A DNA stretch of 64,000 bases from Zerene cesonia (Eukaryota; Arthropoda; Insecta; Lepidoptera; Pieridae), in NCBI RefSeq assembly GCF_012273895.1, contig NW_024045135.1, positions 682,001 to 746,000 of the forward strand, in the 5' to 3' direction. This document shows, piece by piece, positions 45,047-58,110 of this stretch (its first letter is position 1; every line of letters starts with the position of its first letter). A model generated the notes under the pieces. The model worked only from the letters and a program-made list of their open reading frames with translations. It did not search any database and had not been told where the DNA came from. Made by a program: the position numbers and the translations under genes.

Positions 45047-46396
45047 TTATGGGCTGGCAGTGTGCGGATGGGTGGCTGGTAGCTGTCGCTATATTTTGGT
45101 TGTAGCGTGATGTACGTTTATATCGATTTAAGGTTAATGTTTTCATTTTGAAAATAATCTTTCACATGTAGTATGTAATGTTTTTAAAATACAGTATGTA
45201 AAAAAACATTAGGTAGTAAGTGAGTAATGTTCGATAAAAATGGAAAAAAGAATTTCATCTTCATTACTGGGCTTTTGGTACAAGATAGTGTGAAACACCC
45301 TCAGGAAAAGGGGGCCTCTTTTCCACTAGATATCATTCAAAGACCGTCATCCACGCAGCTGGCGCATCACACAAAATCACATTTGACTCCAATAAAAAGA
45401 TAATATTCGATGTAGAATAAACGGTCACAAAAGGGCTTCCATCATAAAATCCAGTACAAAATCAATACAATGTTCGGTCGGGCGATCTCACAATATTTCT
45501 CTTATCCAATGACCTAAGAAATCCCGCCCACCGATTACAATATAACTAAAGATAAAATTTACACAATGGCTCTCCACAATTGCCCTGTTTAAATCTCAGC
45601 GCTGGTGGAAAGCCGATTAGAGCCTAAGCAGTGAGGACAAAACTTCTGTGTGAAGGGCCCTTAATCTTACAAGATTTTATAATAGAACTGTGTACAAAGC
45701 TTAAGGCGTGTAATGTACAATAGAATAAAGATTATTACATGAATGCCCAAAAGCTCCGCTTTTCACGAATTGGGTCGTACTAGCCCAGGGTAGCGTGCCA
45801 TCATCGAGTATAACAGTGAAAGGAGGAACTGGATAGAGATGGAGCTATCTTTCTGTCATCATATCTCGTAACGACAAAACGAGATAGACAATATGTTGAT
45901 TCCGAATATAGATGAATAAGTTCTGTTCAAAAATTAAATTCGAGTTGTTTATTGTGCACATGGAATTAGGCTTTATGAAATATTTGTTATAAATTATTTA
46001 ATCATAAATCATTTCGAATTCGCAAACATTTCAAAGAAGATAAGCGTAACGAACGGACAAAAAGATATTAAATATAAGGCTTTCCTTTAATAATGATTTC
46101 ATTTAGGCAAATGTATGGTCAAAAATCTCTTATCATTGTAATGAATATTGCATAACGTCTAACTTAAAAAATTATCCAGTAATTTGTCTATAGAACATCA
46201 AAAAGGAGCCATACAATTGCAGTGTATTTGATAAATAAGCAATCAATCAGCAGCAACGAGCAACAGTGTTAAATCTCGCAAATATGGCGAAAAACATCAA
46301 AAGCAAGATTGTATTGAAAAATCTTTAGCGAGGCATTTTACAAATCGCTTTCAGTGTTCGCGAAATGCTTGCCAAACTTGGTTGGAAACCTGTGGC

Positions 46397-46410
46397 GTTG
46401 CCATGGCAAC
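46397..46410. promoter_or_regulatory. Perfect palindromic RFX-type X-box in a GC-richer island
   Basis: GTTGCCATGGCAAC matches the full palindromic RFX binding consensus. It lies in a roughly 160-bp patch (46355-46510) with clearly higher G+C than its surroundings and AATATGGCG motifs nearby (46281 and 46455). This could be a promoter or enhancer, perhaps for a ciliary or sensory-neuron gene or for alpha6 itself. No transcript is evident. Confidence 0.4.
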
Positions 46411-46963
46411 CGCAAATTTGCCCCAGTTACGTTGATGGAGCTCGATCCTACCTAATATGGCGTATTTATTGCGCCGGGAACGCGGGCCCGGAAGAAATGC
46501 TTAATGGTTTTGGAAATAATAAAGGTAATTTCTCTTTGTACGTGAAATGCTATTAAATTTTTTATTGTGATAGTTTTTTTGCGAGAATTATGTGGAAACT
46601 TAATGGAAAGTTGTGTGTTGCCAATTATTTCTATCAGAAAAAGATACACTTTATACTTTATATAAATAAGATAACATTTTTTATAACAAACATATAATAT
46701 AACACAAAAAAGCAGTGATTTCTAAAACATTTATTTTCTTGTTAGCCTCAATACGCAGTTAAACTAAACCACGGCAACAAATAAATTATGACAATCGTCG
46801 ACTTAATTCCTATGGTTTCCTTGATACCAATCCTCACTTATAGTATTAAGAAAATCCTTGAGTAAATGTACAGAAAGTACATTTACACTACTTATGAGTC
46901 TTCGGAATTGAAACGCTATCAATGCTTATTATAGCACATTATACACCATCTTATAGAAATATT

Positions 46964-47335
46964 TAGCTGTTGCCCGCAGCTTCATCCGCGCGGTGTTAAC
47001 AAATATTCCTAGTACAAACTTTCATCCCCTATTTTATCCCCTTGGGGGTAGAATTTATCTAAATCCTTTCTTAACGGATGCCTACGCCATAGACGTTCGT
47101 TGTGTAATCTTTGAGTTCCATATATTTAGACAAAGCTGTATTCCAGCGAAATAGTCTTTCAACACGGGATTTGTATACTAGACCCGAGTCCCGGGTCCGC
47201 CCGGATATCAATATCGGTTCTTGTTTCATCCCAAGGAAGCATTAAATTGGGATAAAAAATATCTTATCACCCAAGTCAGCGCATACCCTGTCTGTATACC
47301 AAAAAAACAAACTTCTACATTTATATTATTAATGT
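46964..47335 (+). repeat. 'TAGCTGTTGCCCGC' repeat, long copy
   Basis: TAGCTGTTGCCCGCAGCTTC, CATCCGCGCGG, CCTTGGGGGTAGAATTTATC, ACGGATGCCTACG and a tail ACTTCTACATTTATATTATT. It is a longer member than the copies at 27286 and 59063 and may be composite. Confidence 0.65.
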
Positions 47336-50300
47336 GATTTATTCATTACTGAGTAAAACAACCGAAATTACTTTAATGAGGAACGTATGTGGACAGATCG
47401 GACGGCATTCTGACGCATCTATGGACTGCCACAGACGCATCATCAAGCCATTTAATCAATGTGATCGGTGACCGGCAGCGGGAGGGTGTAACCACATAAA
47501 ACTTATCTGTTTTTGTACATGAAAATAGAGACAAAAATATCCTACTTTTATTACACAGTTATAATTACTATCAAGTGTCTAGTTATCCCTTAGTTCAAAG
47601 CATATGCTAGTCAACCGGTATTAACCATAGATTCAAATATTTAGGAACCGAAAGATACATATCAATTCAATGACATAAATTTATTCTGAATGGAAAACTA
47701 GCATCACTTAAAATGAGGGAAAGTGACAGACACATTTAATATTAAAACTGTGTTAATTATACAATAACAAAATAAATGTACTTTAAATATAAGAATCGAT
47801 CTTAAGAGAATCAAGTCTTATTTTACAATTGGTTCATTAAAATGTGAATCGAATATGTTTTTGGGAAAGAAAGAACGCTGTTATCATCTAATAAAGACTC
47901 ATTCTACACATTATATCATTAACGTGTAATAAAGTTAAAAATTGCTTGACTGGTAGCGTATTATTAAAATTTTTGTTGAAAATCCAAAGTCCTACAGCCT
48001 TGAAATCTTGTCTACATTGTATCGAAATAAATAAAATTTAACTTTGATTAAAAGCAGGATGTTATATAGTTTGTATTATACGTAAATTTCAATGTAAACG
48101 CTTAAAACTACTCTAAAAAAACTGTCTCACTAAGAAAACTATCTATAATTTAGTACTATTTCTTCATAAGAAATTAACACATATCATTTAATACGTATAA
48201 TATACGGAATCATATATAGAATAATTCACAGCAAGCCTGCGTGCACAAATGCGGAAAATAATCAAATAGACGTTTTGACACGGCCGTAATGAGAAGGTTC
48301 TCGATCGATGCGACCCAAATACACATAATGGCTGATTGTCGTTTCACAAACCAAGCTTACGTTCCTAACCCGTTAAGTGTTGGGCTTTGATGAGTGCACT
48401 CAAGGATACAGGATAGCACGTTTTAGACTGATATTTTATACTTTTACAATGTTTGAATTGGTTGTTATATTGATGTATTGTAAATTTTTAGGTATACGGT
48501 ATTTACATATTTAGGATCTATCTGGATAAATCTGAAAGTGCACCTTTGAAAACAACGACAAGAATCTTATGTGAAAAATGAAAAAGAACTATAAAATGTC
48601 TAATCTTTACAATATTAGAGTTCAAGTTAACATCGAACTAAATTCAAACGAAACATTTATACTTTTTACATATGGCCAATTTTAAATGTTTTAACTGGCC
48701 ACACATAGTACCTCCCAATAGACACTTTTAGCAGTATTCGTTGGTTTGACCAATTTGTGAAACAAACACAAAATTATCAAATCAAAAGTTCCCTGAAGGA
48801 TGGATTGACAAAGGTTTAGTTACATTAACCGTTCGGGCCCAAGTATTTTGTCCCGCTCAGGGGAGATTAATTCAATTCTCCCGAATAATTTACCATTTAA
48901 GAACCCGCTGACAAAGGGTCTAATAGACTTTGTGAGTAGCACACGTATTTTTTTATAATTTTACCGTCATTATAAAGTACTGGACAGAGATAAAGGGAAT
49001 GACTGGGTTATTTGGTATTAAAAACGATGAATATAATCTACTATTATATATTATATTGATATTGTGAATAGGTTCAAAATATTTAACGATTATCTTAAAA
49101 AATATTACAATTTTATACGACAAACAAGTTTCAATAAAATATGACTTTAATGTATATTTAACTCTTTGAAAAATATTGCTTACACCATCTCGTGGGACTT
49201 CCTCGACTAATTATGACTAGTAATTACCATATCGACTACAAGAATTTACCAAAGTTGTTGCAATCGTTACTTAAAAAACAATCACTAATTAGCGATTTTA
49301 AAATTCTTCTGCAAAATGATGAATTAAAACTCGAGTGTTAATTTCATTTAAAAGAAGCAGAGGTAATATGCATGCAATTATTTTCATAATTGTTAGATAA
49401 TGTTGTGATATCGAACATCATAGATTATCATAAAATAGATTAAAATAATCATAATAAGTATTAAATAACCAACAATTAAATTTCATTTTTGTATTTCTAT
49501 TCCACACTAACACTGTACTGTAAGATATATTGTGTTCCTTTTTATTTCTTAAAAAATTAAATTCCATAAAGAATTATTAAAACAACCTAAAACTACATAT
49601 AGTTTCCGGTTTGAGAGACAAATGAAACGTGGAACTACGTAGTTTTTACGCTGGCTATAATGTAGCTTAAAAAAAATAAAGAACCGTCGGGACCATTACC
49701 TTCCATTAGTACTACAGGTAACGTTTTTCATTGTCTACAAACTTAAGCAGTTAATGTAGCCTTTGTGATAAACAGAGGTTTAATGTAGAGACATTTACTT
49801 TTTTAAATGGCCATCTGCATTGGTTTTTTTTTATAAAAAAAGAAACCTTTTTAATTTTCAAAAGCACATATGAACAATTGGGACCTCGTTCGTATTGAAT
49901 TAATTATGATCATACATCAGAAAATTTTTAATAAAAATTTTTTAAATTCTAATCTTTTTTTTTATTAAAGACTAACCTCTCGATATAATTTTCGCTATTT
50001 TAAACTGTAGATGCAACACATGCATATGTATCAACTTATTTTTCGTAAAATAATAAGGAAAAACCCTAAAATTAAATTAAATTTGTACGTATAATGTGAC
50101 CATAGGAAAACGTAGGTATACTCTGTAGAGATCTTCAAATCGACCCCTACTATAACGATTGGCACTCAGCCCTAACCGCTTTTAGTGATCACCATTATAA
50201 ACAAGTAATAAACCGATATACAAGGGTCTGCTCAAGATCCCCTACGGAAGTGTTCGACTAGTGACCTCTCGAAGTTCGAAATTACAGTCCACTACCATTG

Positions 50301-53090
50301 TCATGATATAAAGTTACCCATTGTTAAACTTCCAGACATTTTTGTTGGGATATGCAAATTGGCAGTTACATTTCCCTCAGTAGTCGCTGCTCTCAAGTTT
50401 TTCAAGCTTTGTCTTGTATATTTTACGTTGTTTGTTGAAATTTTCATTTTCGCTTTTGCATTATAAAGAAGCGCTGCTGAAGAAATATTTCATGAGTTCG
50501 TTATTAAAGTGAATGCCTATATTCCATTTTTAAACGTTCAACGGCCAAACTATTCGATAAATTAAAAAGTTCCTTCACCCGTTCTAAATTTAAAATGAAA
50601 TTAAAACAGATTAAAGCGTTATAGATTATCTATATTTCTTCTATGGAAGAAAAGCACAGATAATAATAGAACGATAACATCATAATAGCCTATGAACAAA
50701 GCTCTTTAGAGATTATGATACGCCATTTAACTCCTCTTTGTTAATAGCTATCTGGCATGAGTGATCGATGATAAAAGAAAATGAGCCTTATTTTCGGTTA
50801 TCAGAGCACAAATTAGAATCGCGATTTGAACTCTAATAAGGCTATATGTTAGAGATTCTCTACACTATCATGCAAGGACTTTTAAAAGGACTTCACATTG
50901 ACACGGAAAATAATGTGAAGAATAACATAGGTTTTGGAACTTTGTAATTACTGCCCTATAAACAAATCTGTATGAAATGGCTTCAGCTATTACGGAAAGC
51001 GTAAACATGTAAATGCAAACAACTTATTAACTTGACTCTTTTGTATTTTTGAGAAGTTCATATATAATTGTAGTATTACGTGAATACATTTTTTCCCGTT
51101 AACACTTTTTATATTTTAATCAATAATTTCAGTGAACTACAAAAATCAATAAAACAGATATTTTATTGCTTTTTTATTAAGTGCATACATTTTTTTCCCG
51201 ATAATCCTTTTCATATATAAACAATTGTTAAAGTAAATTACAGAAATCCTGTCCAAAAATCGATAAGACCAACATATTATTTCTTTTTTCTATCAAGCTA
51301 TCCGATTTACGATATAACCCGTGCACACTTCATATATGTTATAAATGCAGGTATAAATAAAATTCGAAAAGCGATACATAAATTGGGATGAATAACGGTT
51401 GTTTCACAACCTAACAACGTACAAATCCGCGCAACCGGACAAAACGTCTCACCAAATCGCACCGTGTACAATATACATCTAATTTGTCACATCACTAGTC
51501 ACCGATCGATACGCAATCTCTTAAGGACAAGTGCCTCTTTACGTGGAGTTGTTTGCTGATGAACAACCCTTTGTAGCGTTTCCTAGTACGGAATCAACAG
51601 AGTATATATTGGGGTCTTGACGTTATTCGATACGCTTCTATGTTATTTCATGTGATGTGATTATGTATTTACGTTTGTATAAGTTTATTCATAATGTTCA
51701 ATCAAGATTTGATTGAAAAATTGAGTTTTTAGTAATTTAAATGTAAATTTTATCATCACATTTTATAGGTAATATTATTTTGTAATATGTTAATATCAAG
51801 TGCTTATTTTTGTTATTTCATAAAATAATGGTTCATAATGTACATATAAATTGAAATATCAATGTAGAACGGTCGTCTTCTGACGAGTTTTAATCAGAGT
51901 TTTAAGAGTTTATCAAATAAAAAGTCTGAAATAACTATTACCGTATAAAACCCATTTTAATTAACAGAAACCTTTTTAAGACTCACCACTCACCTTACTA
52001 TATCGTCAAGGTAACATAGATGTTTCTAGAACAGTCGTAAAATCCACAATTCAGTAGAATCAAGAATTATTGATCAAAATTTTACTGCTTACTCCGGGTA
52101 TCCGATATTCCCGATCACGTGGAACCTACGTAGTTACATAAAAAATAACCACATAAGAGATATCTCAGGCATATACTCTTATTAACTAAGCTTTACTTCG
52201 ATGAGTTTTTTGCTGTATTTTATTTTCAATAACTTTAATGTCACGTATCTGCGTCTCTCACCTTTGGAAATTGTTTGTGGTATCTGTCTAAGTTCTTTAC
52301 TTTATTATCTTTCTATTATTAGTAACTAAATGTGTGCTAATTATTCTTGTAATATATAATTAAGTAATTATCGTTAACTAAAAAATTATGTTCATTAACA
52401 ACACTTTAAGTTTTAAATCGAGATATAAAACAGCTTCTAGCAATCCCATGTCTACACATATCCATTAACATTTCATACATATTATACCATATTTTTTAAA
52501 TAATTCATTCCAAATTTTCACAGAACCTGAAAGGTATCGATTGAAGTAATCACGTAAGAACCAGTGTACCAAAGAAGTGGTCTGTATATTCAATCTCAAA
52601 CTCCGTACAACTTCGTGAGGTTGGAGGCACATTCTAATAGACTATCCCAAGTCAACGACCACTTCACTTTGTTGGGGAATATTGTGTTAAGATATTCCAA
52701 CCAAACTATAACTCAATACGAAACTTCACAAGAATAGTCTACCACAAAAACTGTCACTAAAATAGTCTAAACGAAAAGCTCAATCGGTAATATTGTACAG
52801 ATTCCAAAGCCTTACGAAATATAGAATTTCCAACATTCCGTTTGATTGAGTTATGCCGCACGACTGGAGAAAATTGCACTTTAGTTTGTTGTGATATTCC
52901 GCCATCGAAACGACTATAAGCCGCATAAGCTTCATACTTACGTTTTCGGAAATATTATTTGAACTTTACTGAAACGTATTTCGCATTCGACTTTCGACGT
53001 TTTCGAATTTACTTTCCGAGTGAGCGCTGGTTTTGGTGCACTCTTTAAATTTTATAATCATAAATTAGCACGTTATAACAATAATAAAGT
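47336..53090. other. AT-rich stretch with nothing recognised
   Basis: 5.7 kb with no frame of note on either strand, no clear repeat and no RNA gene. It is probably intronic or intergenic. Confidence 0.5.
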
Positions 53091-53293
53091 ACTAGCTGTG
53101 ACCCACGGTCGAAACCACGTAAGTCCGTATCCCGTAGGAATATCGGTATAAAAAGTGCCTATGTGTTATTTCAGCTGTCCATCTACGAAGCAAATTTCAT
53201 TGCAATCGGTTCAGTAGTTTTTGCGTGAAAGAGTAACAGACGCACGCATACATATGCATCCATCCTCACAAACTTTCGCATTTATAGTATTAT
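53091..53293 (+). repeat. 'ACTAGCTGCGCCCCGCGG' repeat, diverged
   Basis: The head has decayed to ACTAGCTGTGACCCACGG, but the core CAAATTTCATTGCAATCGG and the tail CAAACTTTCGCATTTATA remain. Confidence 0.75.
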
Positions 53294-53520
53294 TATTCGC
53301 CAATAGATGTCAAGAAGAATCATAATAAATTGGGACTACTCAAACGCCTCCTATTTGTTAAAAAAGTAAGTTTAAGTCGATAAAACACGAATAAAACACG
53401 AATATGACATTTTCTAAAGAAGATTCCTAGCTAGATCCATTTATCGCCCCCGAAACCCCCTATATACTAAATTTTATGAAAATCGTTGGAGCCGATTCCG
53501 AGATTCCAATTATATCTTCT

Positions 53521-53698
53521 AATATATAAAATTCTCGTGTCACAGTTTTCGTTGCCATACTCCTCCGAAACGGCTTGACCGATTTTGATGAAATTTTTTG
53601 TGCTTATCCGGTATCTATGAGAATCGGCCAACATCTATTTTTCATACCCCTAAACGATAAGAGTAAGGCAGAACAGCGTTTGCCGGGTGCAGCTAGTA
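53521..53698 (+). repeat. 'TTCTCGTGTCACAG' repeat, plus orientation
   Basis: ATAAAATTCTCGTGTCACAG, TCCGAAACGGCTTGACCGAT, TTTGATGAAATTTTTTGTGC, GTTTGCCGGGTGCAGCTAGT, then a short (TA)n run to about 53711. Confidence 0.75.
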
Positions 53699-53861
53699 TA
53701 TATATATATACAAGAATTGCTTGTTTAAAGATATAAGATAAAAACTTGTTGTATACTTAGTTAAAATGTTATTATTACTTTCTTGTCGTATTTTTACGTA
53801 TATTACCGTATTAATTAATACTATATAGTGTAACATGAAACTGATGTTATATCTATACTTA

Positions 53862-54030
53862 ATATTATAAAGCTGAAGAGTTTATTTGTTTGTTTGTTTG
53901 TTCGTTTGTTTGAACGCACTAATCTTAGGAATTACTGGTCCGATTTGAATAATTCTTTCAGTGTTAGATTGCCCATTTATTGAGGAAGGCTATATATGTA
54001 CCACGGGCAAGCCAGGGCGGACCGCTAGTA
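53862..54030 (+). repeat. 'AAGCTGAAGAGTTTGTTTG' repeat
   Basis: TAAAGCTGAAGAGTTTATTT with a (TTGT)n run, GAACGCACTAATCTTAGGAA, TACTGGTCCGATTTGAATAA and a GC-rich tail GCCAGGGCGGACCGCTAGTA. Confidence 0.7.
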
Positions 54031-54275
54031 ACGAAATATGCGTAAAAAAACGTAATGAAACATCATTATAATGTACACTTCAAACTTAACAAAAGTGCAA
54101 GTCATGCTGATGGTTTGTTTGGACACGTTCCGTTCTAGTCATAACTTCATTGAACCCCAAACTGAGTCAACGATGATGTCGCGAATTCTGAGACCCTCAA
54201 GAGAATTACGAGCACTTTGTAATTAATCCTTATTGAGGACATGAGTAATGTATAAGGTCAATACTTTATTTATAT

Positions 54276-54446
54276 ACTAGCTTTTAACCGCGGCGTCGCA
54301 CGCTTTAAATTCGAAGTGGTTTGTCTTGAATCAGTCTATATATTACAAAAACCCCATCAAAATCCGTTGCGTAGTTTGAAGGATTTAAGCATACATAGGG
54401 ACATAGGGACAGAGAAAGCGACTTTGTCTGATATTATGCAGTGATT
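54276..54446 (+). repeat. 'ACTAGCTTTTAACCGCGGC' repeat
   Basis: ACTAGCTTTTAACCGCGGCG, CCCCATCAAAATCCGTTGCG and AGCATACATAGGGACATAGG. It is a different short repeat family ending next to the element at 54449. Confidence 0.7.
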
Positions 54447-54448
54447 AA

Positions 54449-54632
54449 ACTAGCTGACCCGGCAAAACGCTGTACTGCCTTATTCTTATCATTTAGGGAT
54501 AAGAAAAATAGATGTTGACCGATTCTCAAACTTACTCGATATGCGCACAAAATTTGATGAAAATCGGTGCAGCCGTTTCGTAGGAGCATGTTAATTAACA
54601 TTGTGACACGAGAATTTTGTATTTATAGAGAT
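54449..54632 (-). repeat. 'TTCTCGTGTCACAG' repeat, minus orientation
   Basis: This is the reverse complement of the family at 53521: ACTAGCTGACCCGGCAAAAC at its low end and TTGTGACACGAGAATTTTGT at its high end. Confidence 0.75.
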
Positions 54633-55347
54633 TAAGTAATATATTTCACAGTGATCATATATTTATTTATTTATAGTTATAATTAAAACGGTTAACATTA
54701 TTAAGTATTATTAAGTATCAATTATTTACAGCGATCCAGCGGCTTGGAGTAGAATTAAGAAAAGATTTATGTTAACAACGAGTATTGCCACTTAAAAAAC
54801 TTACAATCCTGGAATTAGCGCTCTTAAAATTGAATATGGCAGTAGCCAGAGTATTTAGTCCATTGCTGAAAAATTTGTTTATTGTACCAAATAGCCCCCC
54901 GAGTGGCGACATCGCTGAGATATAATTAGTAACAAAAAGTTTATATGTAAGTCAAGTCTGTAAAAAAAAAAACGAAAAAATGTATTTCTTGTACATATTC
55001 GCCCCTTTGAATATTTTTATCAATACAGTAAGGATTGCATGTTATTATTTATTTACAGCCAAATATCACATACTAAATATTTCCAAACGAAACCTTACCC
55101 GTAAACAACGTCACTTAATTTAAAGCATAAACGAGTTTTCAAGTCGCCTCGTCATTTATAAAGTTACGCTAAAACTTTTAAGAATATCACAATTGAAAAT
55201 TGACTGAATACAAAGTGGTTTTATAAATATACGGGGGATAAAGAGAGCTTGGGGATGGAAAATGAAGATGTTGGGTACGATCTGATATAACCAATATCAG
55301 GACCATCTTAATTTTGTAGTATCATAACAGAGTTTGTTGTATATATT

Positions 55348-55549
55348 ACTAGCTGCGCCCCGCGGTTTCACCCGCTTAAGTCCGTATCCCGTGGGAATAT
55401 CGGGATAAAAAGTTGCTTGCATGTTTTTCCAGTTGTCCAGCTTTCTACGTACCAAATTTCATTGCAATCGGTCCAGCAGTTTTTGCGTGAAAGAGCAACA
55501 AACACACACACATGCTTACAAACTTTCGCATTTATAATATTAGTAGGAT
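55348..55549 (+). repeat. 'ACTAGCTGCGCCCCGCGG' repeat
   Basis: Nearly consensus full-length member. The minus-strand open frame here is a shadow of it. Confidence 0.8.
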
Positions 55550-55891
55550 AGTAGGAAGTAAGAAGTAGGATTGCAAAACGCAATCTAATTTTTATACTTG
55601 TATTTTGGTAACTTTTAAATGGGGTTCTTAGAACGGAGAAGGGTCTCGATTCGATTGGATTTCTTTTTTGTTTTTTTTACTGGATATATCCGTAGGTTTA
55701 AAATCTATTAACGTGATACTTATTTTTTTGATAGGATATTATTTATTTACTTCCATTTTAGAATCTGCAGTGACCCCTCAGAGACATCATTGCACTATTT
55801 TGTAGAAAATTGTTATTACAATATATTATACAAATAATCGATAAAATAACATAGAGCATAGGTTTATAAAGACTTATTTTAAATATATATA

Positions 55892-56034
55892 ACTAGCTTT
55901 TTCTCGCGGCTTCGCACGCGTTAAGTTCAGAATACTTTAATAAATGTTATTATACAAATAAACATTCCTCTTGATTCACTCTATATATGAAAAACCCCAT
56001 AAAAATCTCCTGTATAGTTCTAAAGATCTAAGCA
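55892..56034 (+). repeat. 'ACTAGCTTTTAACCGCGGC' repeat, diverged
   Basis: ACTAGCTTTTTCTCGCGGCT, TCGCACGCGTTAAGTTCAG and CCCCATAAAAATCTCCTGTA. Same family as 54276. Confidence 0.65.
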
Positions 56035-56541
56035 TACGCCTTTGGTTTATACTACGTAGCGATATAAAGAACACAACACAACAACCACCCACAAGGGATT
56101 GGAAGAGATTGTGTTATCTGAAGCAATTTCTCCCAGTTCAATTATTTCCCTTTGATCAAACAGGTTTTCAATGATAATTTTTAGCTATTTATTTTACTGT
56201 TACGTCGTAATTAATTGATATAAAATATTTCATAAACATGGCACAGACCCGATTTTGATATTGTATTCTGAAAGGAGCGAAGACTACATACATAAATATA
56301 AACAACTGTCAATATTAGTACATTAATTTAAACCCTTACAAAACTATATATTGTTTATAAAATTTACAATGTATCAAATACAATCTCATTCTCAAAGCCG
56401 TAATAATAAGTGACCAGTAACCACTTTTTATCTAAATACTAGCTATTCGCTCTGGGCCCCCCTTGGTACATATACTTAGTCTGGCCATAAATACTGTTAC
56501 ACTTAATTATAAAAAAATATTACATTTGAATTTCGAATCTG

Positions 56542-57541
56542 NNNNNNNNNNNNNNNNNNNNNNNNNNNNNNNNNNNNNNNNNNNNNNNNNNNNNNNNNNN
56601 NNNNNNNNNNNNNNNNNNNNNNNNNNNNNNNNNNNNNNNNNNNNNNNNNNNNNNNNNNNNNNNNNNNNNNNNNNNNNNNNNNNNNNNNNNNNNNNNNNNN
56701 NNNNNNNNNNNNNNNNNNNNNNNNNNNNNNNNNNNNNNNNNNNNNNNNNNNNNNNNNNNNNNNNNNNNNNNNNNNNNNNNNNNNNNNNNNNNNNNNNNNN
56801 NNNNNNNNNNNNNNNNNNNNNNNNNNNNNNNNNNNNNNNNNNNNNNNNNNNNNNNNNNNNNNNNNNNNNNNNNNNNNNNNNNNNNNNNNNNNNNNNNNNN
56901 NNNNNNNNNNNNNNNNNNNNNNNNNNNNNNNNNNNNNNNNNNNNNNNNNNNNNNNNNNNNNNNNNNNNNNNNNNNNNNNNNNNNNNNNNNNNNNNNNNNN
57001 NNNNNNNNNNNNNNNNNNNNNNNNNNNNNNNNNNNNNNNNNNNNNNNNNNNNNNNNNNNNNNNNNNNNNNNNNNNNNNNNNNNNNNNNNNNNNNNNNNNN
57101 NNNNNNNNNNNNNNNNNNNNNNNNNNNNNNNNNNNNNNNNNNNNNNNNNNNNNNNNNNNNNNNNNNNNNNNNNNNNNNNNNNNNNNNNNNNNNNNNNNNN
57201 NNNNNNNNNNNNNNNNNNNNNNNNNNNNNNNNNNNNNNNNNNNNNNNNNNNNNNNNNNNNNNNNNNNNNNNNNNNNNNNNNNNNNNNNNNNNNNNNNNNN
57301 NNNNNNNNNNNNNNNNNNNNNNNNNNNNNNNNNNNNNNNNNNNNNNNNNNNNNNNNNNNNNNNNNNNNNNNNNNNNNNNNNNNNNNNNNNNNNNNNNNNN
57401 NNNNNNNNNNNNNNNNNNNNNNNNNNNNNNNNNNNNNNNNNNNNNNNNNNNNNNNNNNNNNNNNNNNNNNNNNNNNNNNNNNNNNNNNNNNNNNNNNNNN
57501 NNNNNNNNNNNNNNNNNNNNNNNNNNNNNNNNNNNNNNNNN
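56542..57541. other. Assembly gap of exactly 1000 N
   Basis: This is a round-number N run, typical of a scaffolding join of unknown size. Open frames that appear to cross it are artefacts. The sequence after it duplicates 25.8 kb onward. Confidence 0.99.
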
Positions 57542-57791
57542 ATTGTTGCTTCAAAACTCGTTGAAATTCGTATAATTAGTTGATTAAAGCTACGAAATTA
57601 AGCATAATATTTAAAGACCTTCTTAATTCAAGGGTAGTAGTTAGTGAGCGTATTAATGAAATGCTCTTGGCTAAATCTAATGAACTGGAAGAACTTTGCT
57701 TGGGCACACGAGGCTACCTCACCTACAGAACTGAACAGATTCGATCAGTGAAATGACATTGTCCCATAAAAAGGGCCAAAGAACTTCGCTT

Positions 57792-58110
57792 CATCATCAT
57801 CATCATCATCATCATCAGCCCATATATGTTCCCACAGCTGGGACACAGGCCTCCTATGAGGGTTCAGGCCTTAATCCACCACGCTGGCCAAGTGCGGGTT
57901 GGCAGATGTCACATGTCGTCGAACTTTTGATTCTTGGGCATGCCGGTTTCCTCACGATATTTTCCTTCACCCTTTCAGGCAGTGGTGATGTTACACATGC
58001 GCAGATAAATCGAAATCATCATTTATTTCTTGCACGCTCGCCTGGTCTCGAACCCCAACTTGTCGATTTTAAGTCCGAGGTCTTCACCACTGAGCCACCA
58101 TTGCTACTTC
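57792..58110 (+). repeat. 'CATCATCATCAGCC' SINE/LINE-tail element, copy 2 of the block
   Basis: This is the more complete copy, with a longer (CAT)n run and the full CACAGCTGGGACACAGGCC segment that is partly lost at 26024. The 144-codon frame over it is not a gene. Confidence 0.78.

Larger units (their letters stand above)
37566..46354. other. 5' flank or intron 1 of alpha6
   Basis: It contains the repeats listed at 38531, 39753, 40460, 40635 and 41764 and the unrecognised frame at 44789. No signal-peptide exon was found on the minus strand. Confidence 0.5.

Noticed and set aside
56463..57575. Long open frames on both strands across the N run
   Set aside because: They exist only because N codons are not read as stops; there is no real sequence.
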